Shown one piece after another: positions 16,590 through 24,640 of a stretch of 64,000 bases of DNA (its first letter is position 1; every line of letters begins with the position of its first letter). The stretch spans positions 1 to 64,000 of the forward strand of contig JBKJIQ010000015.1 in the NCBI GenBank assembly GCA_046598395.1, written 5' to 3'. The translations under genes were made by a program, and so were the position numbers. Origin of the DNA: JAENVU01 sp046598395. GTDB taxonomy: Bacteria; Actinomycetota; Acidimicrobiia; IMCC26256; JAENVU01. The notes under the pieces are model-generated. The model was not told the DNA's origin, made no database searches, and saw only the letters and a program-made list of their open reading frames with translations.

Positions 16590-18575
16590 ATGACCGACTA
16601 CCTCCAGCAATCGTTGACCGGCCTCGGCGCCGGCGCGGTGATCGCGGTGTTGGCCATCGGTCTGGTGCTGACGTTTCGCGCTTCGAATGTGGTCAACATC
16701 GCGCACGCCGCGATGGGCGTGTACGTCGCGTACGTGTACTACACGCTCCGCAATTTCACGCTGGGAAGCACCGAACTCGGCGGCGATCTCGTGGTGCCGA
16801 TCATCGGACTTCCGACGCGCGTCCACCTGGTGGATCGACCAACGGTCGTGACCGCGCTGGTGATCGCGTTGGTCGTTGCGGCCGTGGTCGGCGCGGTGAT
16901 CTATGCGCTGGTATTCCGCCCGTTGCGCAACGCGCCACCGCTCGCACGGGTGATCGCATCGTTGGGCGTCTTTCTCTATCTCCAGTCGGTGATGCAACTG
17001 CGGTCGGTCGAGACCGGGGCCGGATCCGCATCGTTGCAGCTCACTTCACTCCTGCCGAACGGTGTCGTGCATCTTCGCAATGTGGTCGTTCCGACCGCGA
17101 GTTTCGTACTCGCGGGCCTCGCGATCGCCGCGGCGATCGTGCTCGGCCTGGTGTTCCGCTTCACTCGCTTCGGCCTGGCCACCCGAGCCGCGGCGGAGAA
17201 CGAGAAGGGCGCGATCCTCACCGGATTGTCGCCCGATCGGCTCGGCTTTCTCAACTGGATCATTGCATCGGTACTCGCCGGTGGGGCGATGATCTTCGTC
17301 GCCGGCATCTCCAGCAAACTGGACCCCACGGAGTCGAGCCTGCTCGTCGTGCCCGCACTCGCCGCCGCGCTTCTGGCCCGCCTCGACGGCTTCGGCATCG
17401 CCACCGTCGCCGGTTTGGCCATCGGCATGTCCCAGAGCGGGTTGTCCACGTTCCAAACCCGGGCGCACTGGCTGCCCGATTGGCTGCCCAACGGCGGACT
17501 CCGAGACGCGCTCCCGGTCATCGTGATTCTCATCGCAATCACCGCGCGCGGATCGCAGCTGCCAAGCCGTGAAGCACTCGTCGACGGGCACCTCCCGATC
17601 GCACCGACACCTCGTCGACCCGTGATCGCCACCCTGGTGCTCGCCGCGGCGGGGGCCGTTGGTTTGTTCACGCTCGACGCCCAGTGGCGACTCGCGATCG
17701 TGGTGTCGATCATCGCGACGCTGATCGCGTTGTCGTGCGTGGTGCTCACCGGGTATGTCGGCCAGATTTCCCTCGCGCAGTATGCCTTCGCGGGACTCGC
17801 CGCGTTCACCACGGCCAAGCTTGCGGTGAGTGGGATCGGGTTCCCGTGGGCTCCGTTGCTTGCGGTTGCACTTACCGTGGCCGTGGGGATACTCGTGGGT
17901 GTCCCTGCGGTGCGCGTACGCGGCATGACGCTGGCCGTAGCCACCATCGCGGCCGCGGTCGCAATCGAGGCGCTCGTGTTCAACTCGCCGTCGCTGAACG
18001 GTATTAGCGACGTTCCCCGGCCCCGCCTGTTCGGGCTCGATCTCGGATTCCTGGCCAAAGGCGACGAGAACTTCCGAGCCGCGTTCGGAGTCGTTGCGCT
18101 GGTAGTGCTCGTTGGCAGCATTCTGGCCGTGGCCAACCTGCGTCGGAGCCCCACCGGGCTGCGATGGCTCGCCGTGCGCAGCAACGAGCGTGCCGCGGCC
18201 GCCGCCGGCATCAATGTGAGTTCGACCAAGCTGAATGCGTTTGCCGTTTCGTCGCTCTTCGCCGGGTTGGGTGGAGCACTCCTGGCCTACGAGTTGCCGG
18301 CGCTCTCGCCCCAACAGTTTCTCGTGGTGGGAGCGCTCGCGGTTCTGGCTCTGTGTTACCTCGGCGGTATCGCCACGCTGAGCGGAGCCGTCATCGCCGG
18401 CGTCCTCGCTTCGGGTGGACTGCTGACCCAGCTGCAGGGCGGAGCAACCGGCGCGGGATCGAGTTATCAGTTCGCACTGAGCGGCATCCTGCTGATTGTT
18501 GTGGTGATCTTCTATCCCGACGGTCTGAGCGTCGCGGTCCGCCGCGGCATCGCACGCGTGCGGGCGGCCCGATGA
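16590..18575 (+). CDS. Fused LivH-LivM branched-chain permease
   Basis: A 661-aa permease in which both transmembrane subunits of a LivFGHMK-type importer are joined. The LivH half (residues about 1-310) begins LQQSLTGLGAGAVIAVLAIGLVL with FRASNVVNIAHAAMGVY; the LivM half (about 355-650) has LTGYVGQISLAQYAFAGLAAF and the GLRWLAVRSNERAAAAAGIN coupling loop. Normally these are two genes of about 300 residues each. The stop overlaps livG by ATGA. Confidence 0.92.
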   Translation: MTDYLQQSLTGLGAGAVIAVLAIGLVLTFRASNVVNIAHAAMGVYVAYVYYTLRNFTLGSTELGGDLVVPIIGLPTRVHLVDRPTVVTALVIALVVAAVVGAVIYALVFRPLRNAPPLARVIASLGVFLYLQSVMQLRSVETGAGSASLQLTSLLPNGVVHLRNVVVPTASFVLAGLAIAAAIVLGLVFRFTRFGLATRAAAENEKGAILTGLSPDRLGFLNWIIASVLAGGAMIFVAGISSKLDPTESSLLVVPALAAALLARLDGFGIATVAGLAIGMSQSGLSTFQTRAHWLPDWLPNGGLRDALPVIVILIAITARGSQLPSREALVDGHLPIAPTPRRPVIATLVLAAAGAVGLFTLDAQWRLAIVVSIIATLIALSCVVLTGYVGQISLAQYAFAGLAAFTTAKLAVSGIGFPWAPLLAVALTVAVGILVGVPAVRVRGMTLAVATIAAAVAIEALVFNSPSLNGISDVPRPRLFGLDLGFLAKGDENFRAAFGVVALVVLVGSILAVANLRRSPTGLRWLAVRSNERAAAAAGINVSSTKLNAFAVSSLFAGLGGALLAYELPALSPQQFLVVGALAVLALCYLGGIATLSGAVIAGVLASGGLLTQLQGGATGAGSSYQFALSGILLIVVVIFYPDGLSVAVRRGIARVRAAR

Positions 18576-19321
18576 GTCCCGTCCTCGAGGTCACCGAACT
18601 CACTGTTGAATTCGGTGGACTGCGCGCGGTCGATGACGTCTCGATTCGCGTAGATCGCGAACACATCATGGGATTGATCGGGCCGAACGGTGCCGGGAAG
18701 ACCACCACCATCGACGCCTTGTGCGGTTTTGTCACGCACATCCACGGTCATGTCGAACTGGCGGGCCAGCAGATCGAAACCCTTCCGCCCCACCAACGGG
18801 TCCGGGCCGGGTTGGTCCGGACCTTCCAATCGGTTGAGCTGTTCGATGACCTGACCGTTCGCGAGAACCTGCTCGTCGCCGCGACTCCCACGCGCTGGTG
18901 GTCGCCGATGATCGACGCGATTGCACCTCGACGCAGCGCGCGCGATATCGATGTCGACGGTGCGCTCGACATCGTGGGGCTTCGACTACTGGCAGAGGCT
19001 CGCCCGATCGAACTCTCGCACGGCCAGCGTCGCCTGGCCGGAGTGGCACGCGCGCTTGCGACCCAACCGAAGGTTGTGCTCTTCGACGAGCCTGCGGCCG
19101 GACTCGACCCCCACGAGACCGCCGAACTCGGGAACGTGCTGCGCGCCTTACCGGGAATGGGAATCGGTGTCTTGCTCGTCGACCACGACATGACCCTGGT
19201 GCTCGATGTGTGCGACGAACTCACGGTGCTCGACTTCGGTCGCGTCATCGCAACGGGCTCTCCGACCGCAGTGCGTGACGACCCGGCCGTCATCGCGGCA
19301 TACCTCGGAGGTGTCACGTGA
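18572..19321 (+). CDS. livG: LivG-type ABC ATPase
   Basis: A 249-aa ATPase: Walker A GPNGAGKTTTIDAL, ABC signature LSHGQRRLAG (residues near 150), Walker B VVLFDEPAAGLD, and the LLVDHDMTLVL switch His. FGGLRAVDDVSI at the start is typical of LivG. The ATG at 18572 overlaps the permease stop, and its own stop overlaps the livF start (GTGA), so the four transporter genes are translated together. Confidence 0.93.
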   Translation: MSPVLEVTELTVEFGGLRAVDDVSIRVDREHIMGLIGPNGAGKTTTIDALCGFVTHIHGHVELAGQQIETLPPHQRVRAGLVRTFQSVELFDDLTVRENLLVAATPTRWWSPMIDAIAPRRSARDIDVDGALDIVGLRLLAEARPIELSHGQRRLAGVARALATQPKVVLFDEPAAGLDPHETAELGNVLRALPGMGIGVLLVDHDMTLVLDVCDELTVLDFGRVIATGSPTAVRDDPAVIAAYLGGVT

Positions 19322-20085
19322 ACGCGACGACTTCGACCCCGCCGGCGGCGAGCACACTCGTCCTCGAAGCGCGGGGACTGACCACCGGTTACCAGGGGGT
19401 GGCGGTCGTGCACCAGGTCGATTTCGAGGTTGGCGCTGGCGAGATCGTCGCCCTGCTCGGAGCCAACGGCGCCGGCAAGACCACCGTGTTGCTCACGGTT
19501 TCCGGTTTGCTGGCGCACCTGGGCGGAGATCTCACCGTGCTCGGTGAAAAGCAGAGCGCGCCGCGGCGGACATCGGTCGGGAACCGCGCCCTTGCGTTGG
19601 TCCGACGCGGCGTCGCCCACGTACCTGAGGATCGGGCGCTGTTCTTCGGGCTCACCGGCCGCGAGCACCTGCGGCTTGCCGCGCGGCGCGGCGACACCGA
19701 GGCCATTGAACAGGCTCTCGCGCCGTTTCCCGCGCTCGGCGCCATCATCGACCGACGCGCGGGATTGATGTCGGGAGGCGAGCAGCAAATGCTCGCCATC
19801 GCCCGCGCCCTGGCCGGCCGGCCCAAGTTGTTGATGATCGACGAACTGAGCCTCGGTTTGGCGCCGATCGTGGTCGAGCAACTCCTGCCGACCGTCGCCC
19901 GGATCGCGCGCGACGCCGGGGTGGGCGTCCTGCTCGTGGAGCAACACGTCAACGCCATACTCGCGGTGGCCGATCGCGCGTACGTCATGGTTCAGGGCCG
20001 GATCAGCGCGTCGAGTTCGGCGAGTGAACTCGCCGCGGATCCCGCCAAGCTCGCCGCCCGGTATCTGGGCGGCACTTCAGACTGA
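19318..20085 (+). CDS. livF: LivF-type ABC ATPase
   Basis: A 255-aa second ATPase of the importer: Walker A GANGAGKTTVLLTV, signature MSGGEQQMLAIARAL, Walker B LLMIDELSLGLAP (Leu-rich variant typical of LivF), and VEQHVNAIL with the switch His. It has an N-terminal extension of about 15 residues. The C-terminus overlaps the convergent CCO2 gene by 9 bp, leaving no room for an ordinary terminator. Confidence 0.93.
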   Translation: MNATTSTPPAASTLVLEARGLTTGYQGVAVVHQVDFEVGAGEIVALLGANGAGKTTVLLTVSGLLAHLGGDLTVLGEKQSAPRRTSVGNRALALVRRGVAHVPEDRALFFGLTGREHLRLAARRGDTEAIEQALAPFPALGAIIDRRAGLMSGGEQQMLAIARALAGRPKLLMIDELSLGLAPIVVEQLLPTVARIARDAGVGVLLVEQHVNAILAVADRAYVMVQGRISASSSASELAADPAKLAARYLGGTSD

Positions 20086-21480
20086 CGCGGGCAGCCAGTT
20101 TCCGTGGAAGCCGAACGGAACCCGCTCCGGCATCTGGACCCGAGCGACCTCGCTCAGGGTCGCGGCATCCAGCACTACGAACTCGGTCATCTCGGTGCGG
20201 CGATCGGTGACGAAGTTCAGGAGCCACCCTTCGTCCTCGCCACCCGTGCCGGCGGGGTCCGGCGCGAACACGGCCTCTCCGGCTACCACCTGCGGGCCGT
20301 AGCAGTGGGTCGACTCCGTGCCACCCGTGAAGTCGACCTTGGTCACAGAGTCGAAGCTGCCACCCTCTGGACGACCGGACGAGAAGGTGGCGTAATAGCC
20401 GTAACGGTGTTGGCGGCCTTCCATCGCCGCCGGCACGCGCGGGAAATCACCGGGCAACTCCGCCACCTGCTCGTAGCGCACCTGCTTCGTGGCCACATCG
20501 ATGGTGTAGCGATGAAGCCACGCATTTGCGTCCGCGGCACCGCCCTCACTCTCGAGGCCGATGTCCATGCGCGGGAGCCGACACGCGTCCACCACCACTT
20601 GTCCATCGGCCGTGGAGAACGCGTTCAAGAAATGGAACGCGAAACACGGGTCGGTTTCGACCCACACGACGTCTGACCCATCCCCCGTTCGATCCAGCAC
20701 ACCGATGCGCATGCCGTTCTCCGGTTTCCAACTGATGATCGGATCGCCGGTCGCGAACGACCCCAGGTCGAACACCGCCGGCGCATCGAAGAACACTGCG
20801 TGCTGATCGGTGATCGCAAAATCGTGCATCATCACCGGCGCCGGAATGTCGATATCCACGCTTCGTACCAATCCGCCGTCGGCACCGATCACGTGGTACT
20901 TCAGAAACGGTGCGAACCCCGAGTACCCGAAGGTGAGCATCTCGCCGGTGACCGGATCAATCTTCGGATGCGCGGTGAACGCGCCGGAGTAGGCGCCGTT
21001 GAAGTCGTACTCCCCCACGGTTTCCAGCGTTGGGGTCACCTCGGTCGGCAGGCCCGCCTCCCACAAGGCCAGGATCCGGCCCGCGTGGCGGATCACGTTG
21101 GTGTTCGCCACGTTCTTCACCGGCGGTCCATCGCCGATCTCTTCGCGCGTCGGAAAATCACCGTTGGCTATCCCGCCGTAGATCGCGCGCCCGGCGAGCT
21201 GTTCCACCGCCAGGCCCTCGGTTCGTACCCAACGATTGCGGTAGCTCGCGTTTCCTTGGCCGTCCAGAGTGAGCGCGTGAAGCATGCCGTCGCCGTCGAA
21301 GACGTGGTAACGGCCCTTCGGCTCGAACATCGGATTCGGCCCGTTCCGCAAGTACATACCGGCGAGACCGTGGGGGAGTCGACCAACGACCACGAGGTCT
21401 GCGTCGTCACGCTCAGACCCCGCGGGCGCATACACGCCGGCGAGGAACGGCTCGTTTCGGGTATTCACAATGGCGGTCAT
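20077..21480 (-). CDS. Carotenoid cleavage oxygenase family protein 2
   Basis: A 467-aa CCO with all four iron ligands: H171 (TAHPKI), H219 (MMHDFAIT), H283 (FHFLNA) and H459 (HGNWLP). GMYLRNGPNPMFEP is the conserved N-terminal segment. Overall it looks like a typical bacterial lignostilbene/apocarotenoid dioxygenase and is closer to CCO1 than to CCO3. It is divergent from the TetR gene, and the shared operator-like palindrome lies only 20 bp before its ATG. Substrate unknown. Confidence 0.9.
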   Translation of the reverse strand: MTAIVNTRNEPFLAGVYAPAGSERDDADLVVVGRLPHGLAGMYLRNGPNPMFEPKGRYHVFDGDGMLHALTLDGQGNASYRNRWVRTEGLAVEQLAGRAIYGGIANGDFPTREEIGDGPPVKNVANTNVIRHAGRILALWEAGLPTEVTPTLETVGEYDFNGAYSGAFTAHPKIDPVTGEMLTFGYSGFAPFLKYHVIGADGGLVRSVDIDIPAPVMMHDFAITDQHAVFFDAPAVFDLGSFATGDPIISWKPENGMRIGVLDRTGDGSDVVWVETDPCFAFHFLNAFSTADGQVVVDACRLPRMDIGLESEGGAADANAWLHRYTIDVATKQVRYEQVAELPGDFPRVPAAMEGRQHRYGYYATFSSGRPEGGSFDSVTKVDFTGGTESTHCYGPQVVAGEAVFAPDPAGTGGEDEGWLLNFVTDRRTEMTEFVVLDAATLSEVARVQMPERVPFGFHGNWLPASV

Positions 21481-21500
21481 GGCGTCCTCTTCTTGGACAA

Positions 21501-21515
21501 CTGAACGCTGTTTAG
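21501..21515. promoter_or_regulatory. Putative TetR operator between CCO2 and tetR
   Basis: CTGAACGCTGTTTAG is an imperfect palindrome (CTAAAC-N3-GTTCAG on the minus strand) in the 51-bp gap between CCO2 and tetR, within 20 bp of both start codons. It matches the element upstream of CCO1 at 14 of 17 positions, flanks included. The position fits autoregulation plus repression of CCO2. Confidence 0.65.
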
Positions 21516-21531
21516 CTTACGGTACTCGGCG

Positions 21532-22125
21532 ATGAGGCCCGAACGATCAGCGTTGAGTCGTGAAGCAATCGTGGCAGTCGCGCGCGAGATCGTGGCCGCC
21601 GACGGTCTCGATGGACTCTCGTTGCGGCGCATCGGTGCCAAGCTCGGCGTGACCGCCCCCGCGCTGTACGCCCACGTGGATGACAAACTCGACCTGCTCC
21701 GAGGCGTCGCCGAACTCGAGTTCGAGCGCTTGGCCGCACGATTCGACGCCATCAAGGCGCCGGACGCCATCACCCGGATTCGTGAACAGTCCATCGCGTA
21801 CGTTCGGCACGCGCAGGAAGACCCGGCGCTGTTCCACGTGATGTTCCTGTTCCGACCCGATTGGGCACAGCAACCAGCGGCCGACGAGTTGCCCGCCGCC
21901 TCCAAGACGTTCGCGCTCGGCGCAGCCGCGATTGAAGATGCGATGAACGACGGCACGCTCCGCGTCGATGATCCACTCCTGGTGGCCATCACCATTTGGG
22001 CCGCGGCCCACGGCACTGCCAACGTCCTCCTCGCCGGACTCAATCTGGGCACGGAATACGAAACGCGGGTCATCGCGACGGTCATCGACAACCTGCTGCG
22101 GGGCCTTGCCGCCCCACTCGACTAA
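21532..22125 (+). CDS. TetR-family regulator of the CCO genes
   Basis: A 197-aa TetR/AcrR regulator. The HTH covers about residues 8-50 (EAIVAVAREIVAADGLDGLSL, RRIGAKLGVTAPALYAHVDDK). The C-terminal domain is of the WHG/TetR_C type (FHVMFLFRPDW..., AIWAAAHGTANVLL). Divergent from CCO2 and 18 bp upstream of CCO3, it presumably responds to a carotenoid, apocarotenoid or aromatic ligand. The leader is very short, so its mRNA may be nearly leaderless. Control of CCO1 is inferred from the shared palindrome. Confidence 0.85.
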   Translation: MRPERSALSREAIVAVAREIVAADGLDGLSLRRIGAKLGVTAPALYAHVDDKLDLLRGVAELEFERLAARFDAIKAPDAITRIREQSIAYVRHAQEDPALFHVMFLFRPDWAQQPAADELPAASKTFALGAAAIEDAMNDGTLRVDDPLLVAITIWAAAHGTANVLLAGLNLGTEYETRVIATVIDNLLRGLAAPLD

Positions 22126-22143
22126 TTACTGCGAAAGGTCGCC

Positions 22144-23844
22144 ATGCCACTCCCCCGCTCCATCCTCGCCCCGGTGGTGCCCGAGGATCGCGACCTCCGA
22201 GTGGTTCAGGGGTCGATGCCCTCAGGAATCGCGGGCGAGATCATCATCAGCGCGCCCCACGCGACCACCGTGGGTCCTCCGCACGCGTTCTTCGGCGCCG
22301 GCATGACCTATCGACTCTCGTTGGAGAGCGAGACCTTCGGCGCCGCACCGGACAGCTACGCGTGGCGCCAAGCCTGGATCGATTCACCCAGCGCACGGTT
22401 GCAGCACAAACGCCCGGACGTCTTCGAGGCCACGATGCTCGGCGTGCAGTCACCGTTCGGTTTGGTCAACGCGGCCAACACTGCGCCGCTCCCCTGGGGT
22501 GACCGGCTCTTCATGACCTGGGATGTCGGACGCCCCGTGGAGGTTGACGCGAGTTCGCTGCAGTTCTTGGGTGAGGTCGGACGCGCGGACGAGTGGCAGG
22601 TCTTCGACCTCATGCCCGGTCCCGCCCTCCCCATGATTACCAGCACGGCGCATCCGGTGATCGACCCGGAACGCAACTGCTTGTGGACGGTGAACACCTA
22701 CTTCGGTCAGCTGTTCATCGTGCGCTGGGACGGCGAAGGACCGATTCAGCGGTGGCCCGTCGCCGGCGCAGTGATTCCCCAATCGGTGCACACGATTACC
22801 CAAACGCGCGACTGGATCGTGGTGGGCGACTGCGCGTTCAAGGTGGAGCCGCAGGTGATGTTCGGTGGTGATCGGACCGAGCCGGCCAACCCCGACGAAC
22901 CGATCTATCTCATTCGCAAGCGCGATCTCGAAGCTGCCCGGCCGGGCACCGAGGTGCCGTGTCGCACGTATCACCTGGCGCCCGAGATGAACCACTACTA
23001 CGCGGCCTACGACGACTCCGACGGCGTGGTGGTGATGTTCGAGCACACCGAGAACGCCGACATCGCGATGGCGGCACGGGTCGGCGACACCGACGCCTGG
23101 GGTCGACCCGTGGACCCCGCCCTCGCGGGTCTGTACGGCTTTCCGATGACACCCACGAAGAGTTCCATGCATCGCTTCGACCCCGAAACCGGCGAACAGC
23201 ACGAGATGGCAATGCTCTACGAACCGGAGCGCTTCCACTCGCGCCAACTCAGCGCGTTCGACTGGTCGCACGAAGGTTGGCTCGCGCCGGAGGCGTTCCA
23301 CAGCGTGTACCACGGTTTCCGGCCCGAAGCGATCGTGACGCGGATGCTCGACCTCTACCGCGATCGCGTCGACCGTAGTCTGCTGCCCACCGAAGAGACG
23401 CCGGCCTCCATCGCCAGTCACAGCTGGGATGGCCTGCAGACCATCTCCGAATACACCTATTCCGAGTTGGGAGATCTGCCGTCCTCGCCGATCTTCGTAC
23501 CCATCGCGGCGGGCGCCGACGGCCGCACCGCGCACGGCGGACGCCAACCGGGCGGGCTCCACGGCTGGGTGGTGGTCCCGGTGATGAGCGACGACGGATT
23601 CCGGGTCGAGATCTTCGCCGCCGACAACGTGGGAAGCGGACCGATTTGTACCCTGGCGGCACCGAAGCACGCGGTGCCGTTCATCCTGCACTCCGCGTGG
23701 ATGCCCCGCGCCGTTGCCGCCCCCGATCTCGAACGCAGTCGTTTCGCCGATGATCTTGCTCGCGTCGACGAGCTTCCCGACGACCTCGCGCGGGCGGCGC
23801 GTGATGTGGCCGCGGAACTCGACCACGCGGTTCCGATGCTCTGA
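22144..23844 (+). CDS. Divergent carotenoid oxygenase family protein 3
   Basis: At 566 aa it is about 100 residues longer than CCO1 and CCO2 and diverges strongly, yet keeps four His in matching contexts: H170 (TSTAHPVI), H216 (SVHTITQT), H284 (MNHYYAAY) and H516 (ILHSAWMP). FFGAGMTYRLSL resembles the family's early blade. About 40 residues follow the last ligand. The ATG has GAAAGG 6 nt upstream. Cotranscription with tetR is likely (18-bp gap). It probably performs a distinct oxidative cleavage, or acts on the product of CCO2; this is inference. Confidence 0.75.
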   Translation: MPLPRSILAPVVPEDRDLRVVQGSMPSGIAGEIIISAPHATTVGPPHAFFGAGMTYRLSLESETFGAAPDSYAWRQAWIDSPSARLQHKRPDVFEATMLGVQSPFGLVNAANTAPLPWGDRLFMTWDVGRPVEVDASSLQFLGEVGRADEWQVFDLMPGPALPMITSTAHPVIDPERNCLWTVNTYFGQLFIVRWDGEGPIQRWPVAGAVIPQSVHTITQTRDWIVVGDCAFKVEPQVMFGGDRTEPANPDEPIYLIRKRDLEAARPGTEVPCRTYHLAPEMNHYYAAYDDSDGVVVMFEHTENADIAMAARVGDTDAWGRPVDPALAGLYGFPMTPTKSSMHRFDPETGEQHEMAMLYEPERFHSRQLSAFDWSHEGWLAPEAFHSVYHGFRPEAIVTRMLDLYRDRVDRSLLPTEETPASIASHSWDGLQTISEYTYSELGDLPSSPIFVPIAAGADGRTAHGGRQPGGLHGWVVVPVMSDDGFRVEIFAADNVGSGPICTLAAPKHAVPFILHSAWMPRAVAAPDLERSRFADDLARVDELPDDLARAARDVAAELDHAVPML

Positions 23845-23895
23845 GACGCACTCCCGCGGTCGCGACCGGCGCGCGCAACGGCCTGGGTGCGAGCG

Positions 23896-24288
23896 CTACC
23901 GGACGCGTTCGAGGCGTGCGGTGAAACCGATGTACGTCCAGACGAGTTGGTCGCCATCGCGCGCCCGGGTAACTTCGATGGGGAACCCGACTGGCCGCAA
24001 CACGTGCACGCCGTCCTCGTAGGTGGCCACGACGGTGATCGGCGTCGTGTAATCGAACTCGGCAACGTCGTGTACGCCGTTGGCTTCAGTGCCGTCGCAC
24101 CGCATGTCGTGAATGACGCCACCGGCGGTCACCACCACCCGATCACCGCACTGCTCGATCCGCTCGACGTGGTGATACGCGCGGTGATCCGGCGGCGCGG
24201 GCACACCCTCGACCTCGACCGCCACCGTGCACCAAAGGCCGCGCAGATCGGGCGCGCCGGGGATCAACGCCGCATCGCAGCCGGCCAT
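23896..24288 (-). CDS. Hypothetical lipocalin-like protein
   Basis: A 130-aa soluble protein with no signal peptide. Segments alternate as beta strands: GLWCTVAVEVEG, HHVERIEQCGDRVVVTAGG, TPITVVATYEDGVHVLRP and DQLVWTYIGFTARLERV. A small lipid-binding beta barrel is possible. I do not recognise the family. It is convergent with CCO3. Confidence 0.55.
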   Translation of the reverse strand: MAGCDAALIPGAPDLRGLWCTVAVEVEGVPAPPDHRAYHHVERIEQCGDRVVVTAGGVIHDMRCDGTEANGVHDVAEFDYTTPITVVATYEDGVHVLRPVGFPIEVTRARDGDQLVWTYIGFTARLERVR

Positions 24289-24547
24289 CGATCGGCATCT
24301 GGACGGCGTGTGGCACCTCTACCTGATTCAGGCGATCGCACAGGGCGACAGCGAGGATCGAATCGTGCGCTTCGTCGGCTGTCGGATCCAACTCTACGAA
24401 GCGATCGCCGCGAGTGCACGCGCGACCCGAATGAGCGCGACGACCGAGGAGATCATGCGCGAACAGTTGGAAGCCACCCGCCGCGCGCTGCGCAACCAAA
24501 TCGAGTACCGGATGTGCGCAACGGCCGACACTTGCCGCGTCATTTGA
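24281..24547 (+). pseudogene. TetR C-terminal ligand-domain fragment
   Basis: About 88 codons (IDRHLDGVWHLYLIQAIAQG ... RIQLYEAIAASARATRMSAT ... MREQLEATRRALRNQIE) look like the end of a TetR ligand-binding domain, where an acyl-TetR helix pattern LYEAIAxxARAxR precedes the terminal amphipathic helix. There is no HTH upstream; instead the reverse-strand gene 23896-24288 begins there. A truncated regulator gene is the simplest reading. Confidence 0.45.
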
Positions 24548-24640
24548 TACTGGATAGGTTCCGGGGCAACACCTGACCGAACGGTCACCTCACCACCACC
24601 CTCCGGCAGGACCAAGCCCAAGAGACCCTCGGAGTTGCTC

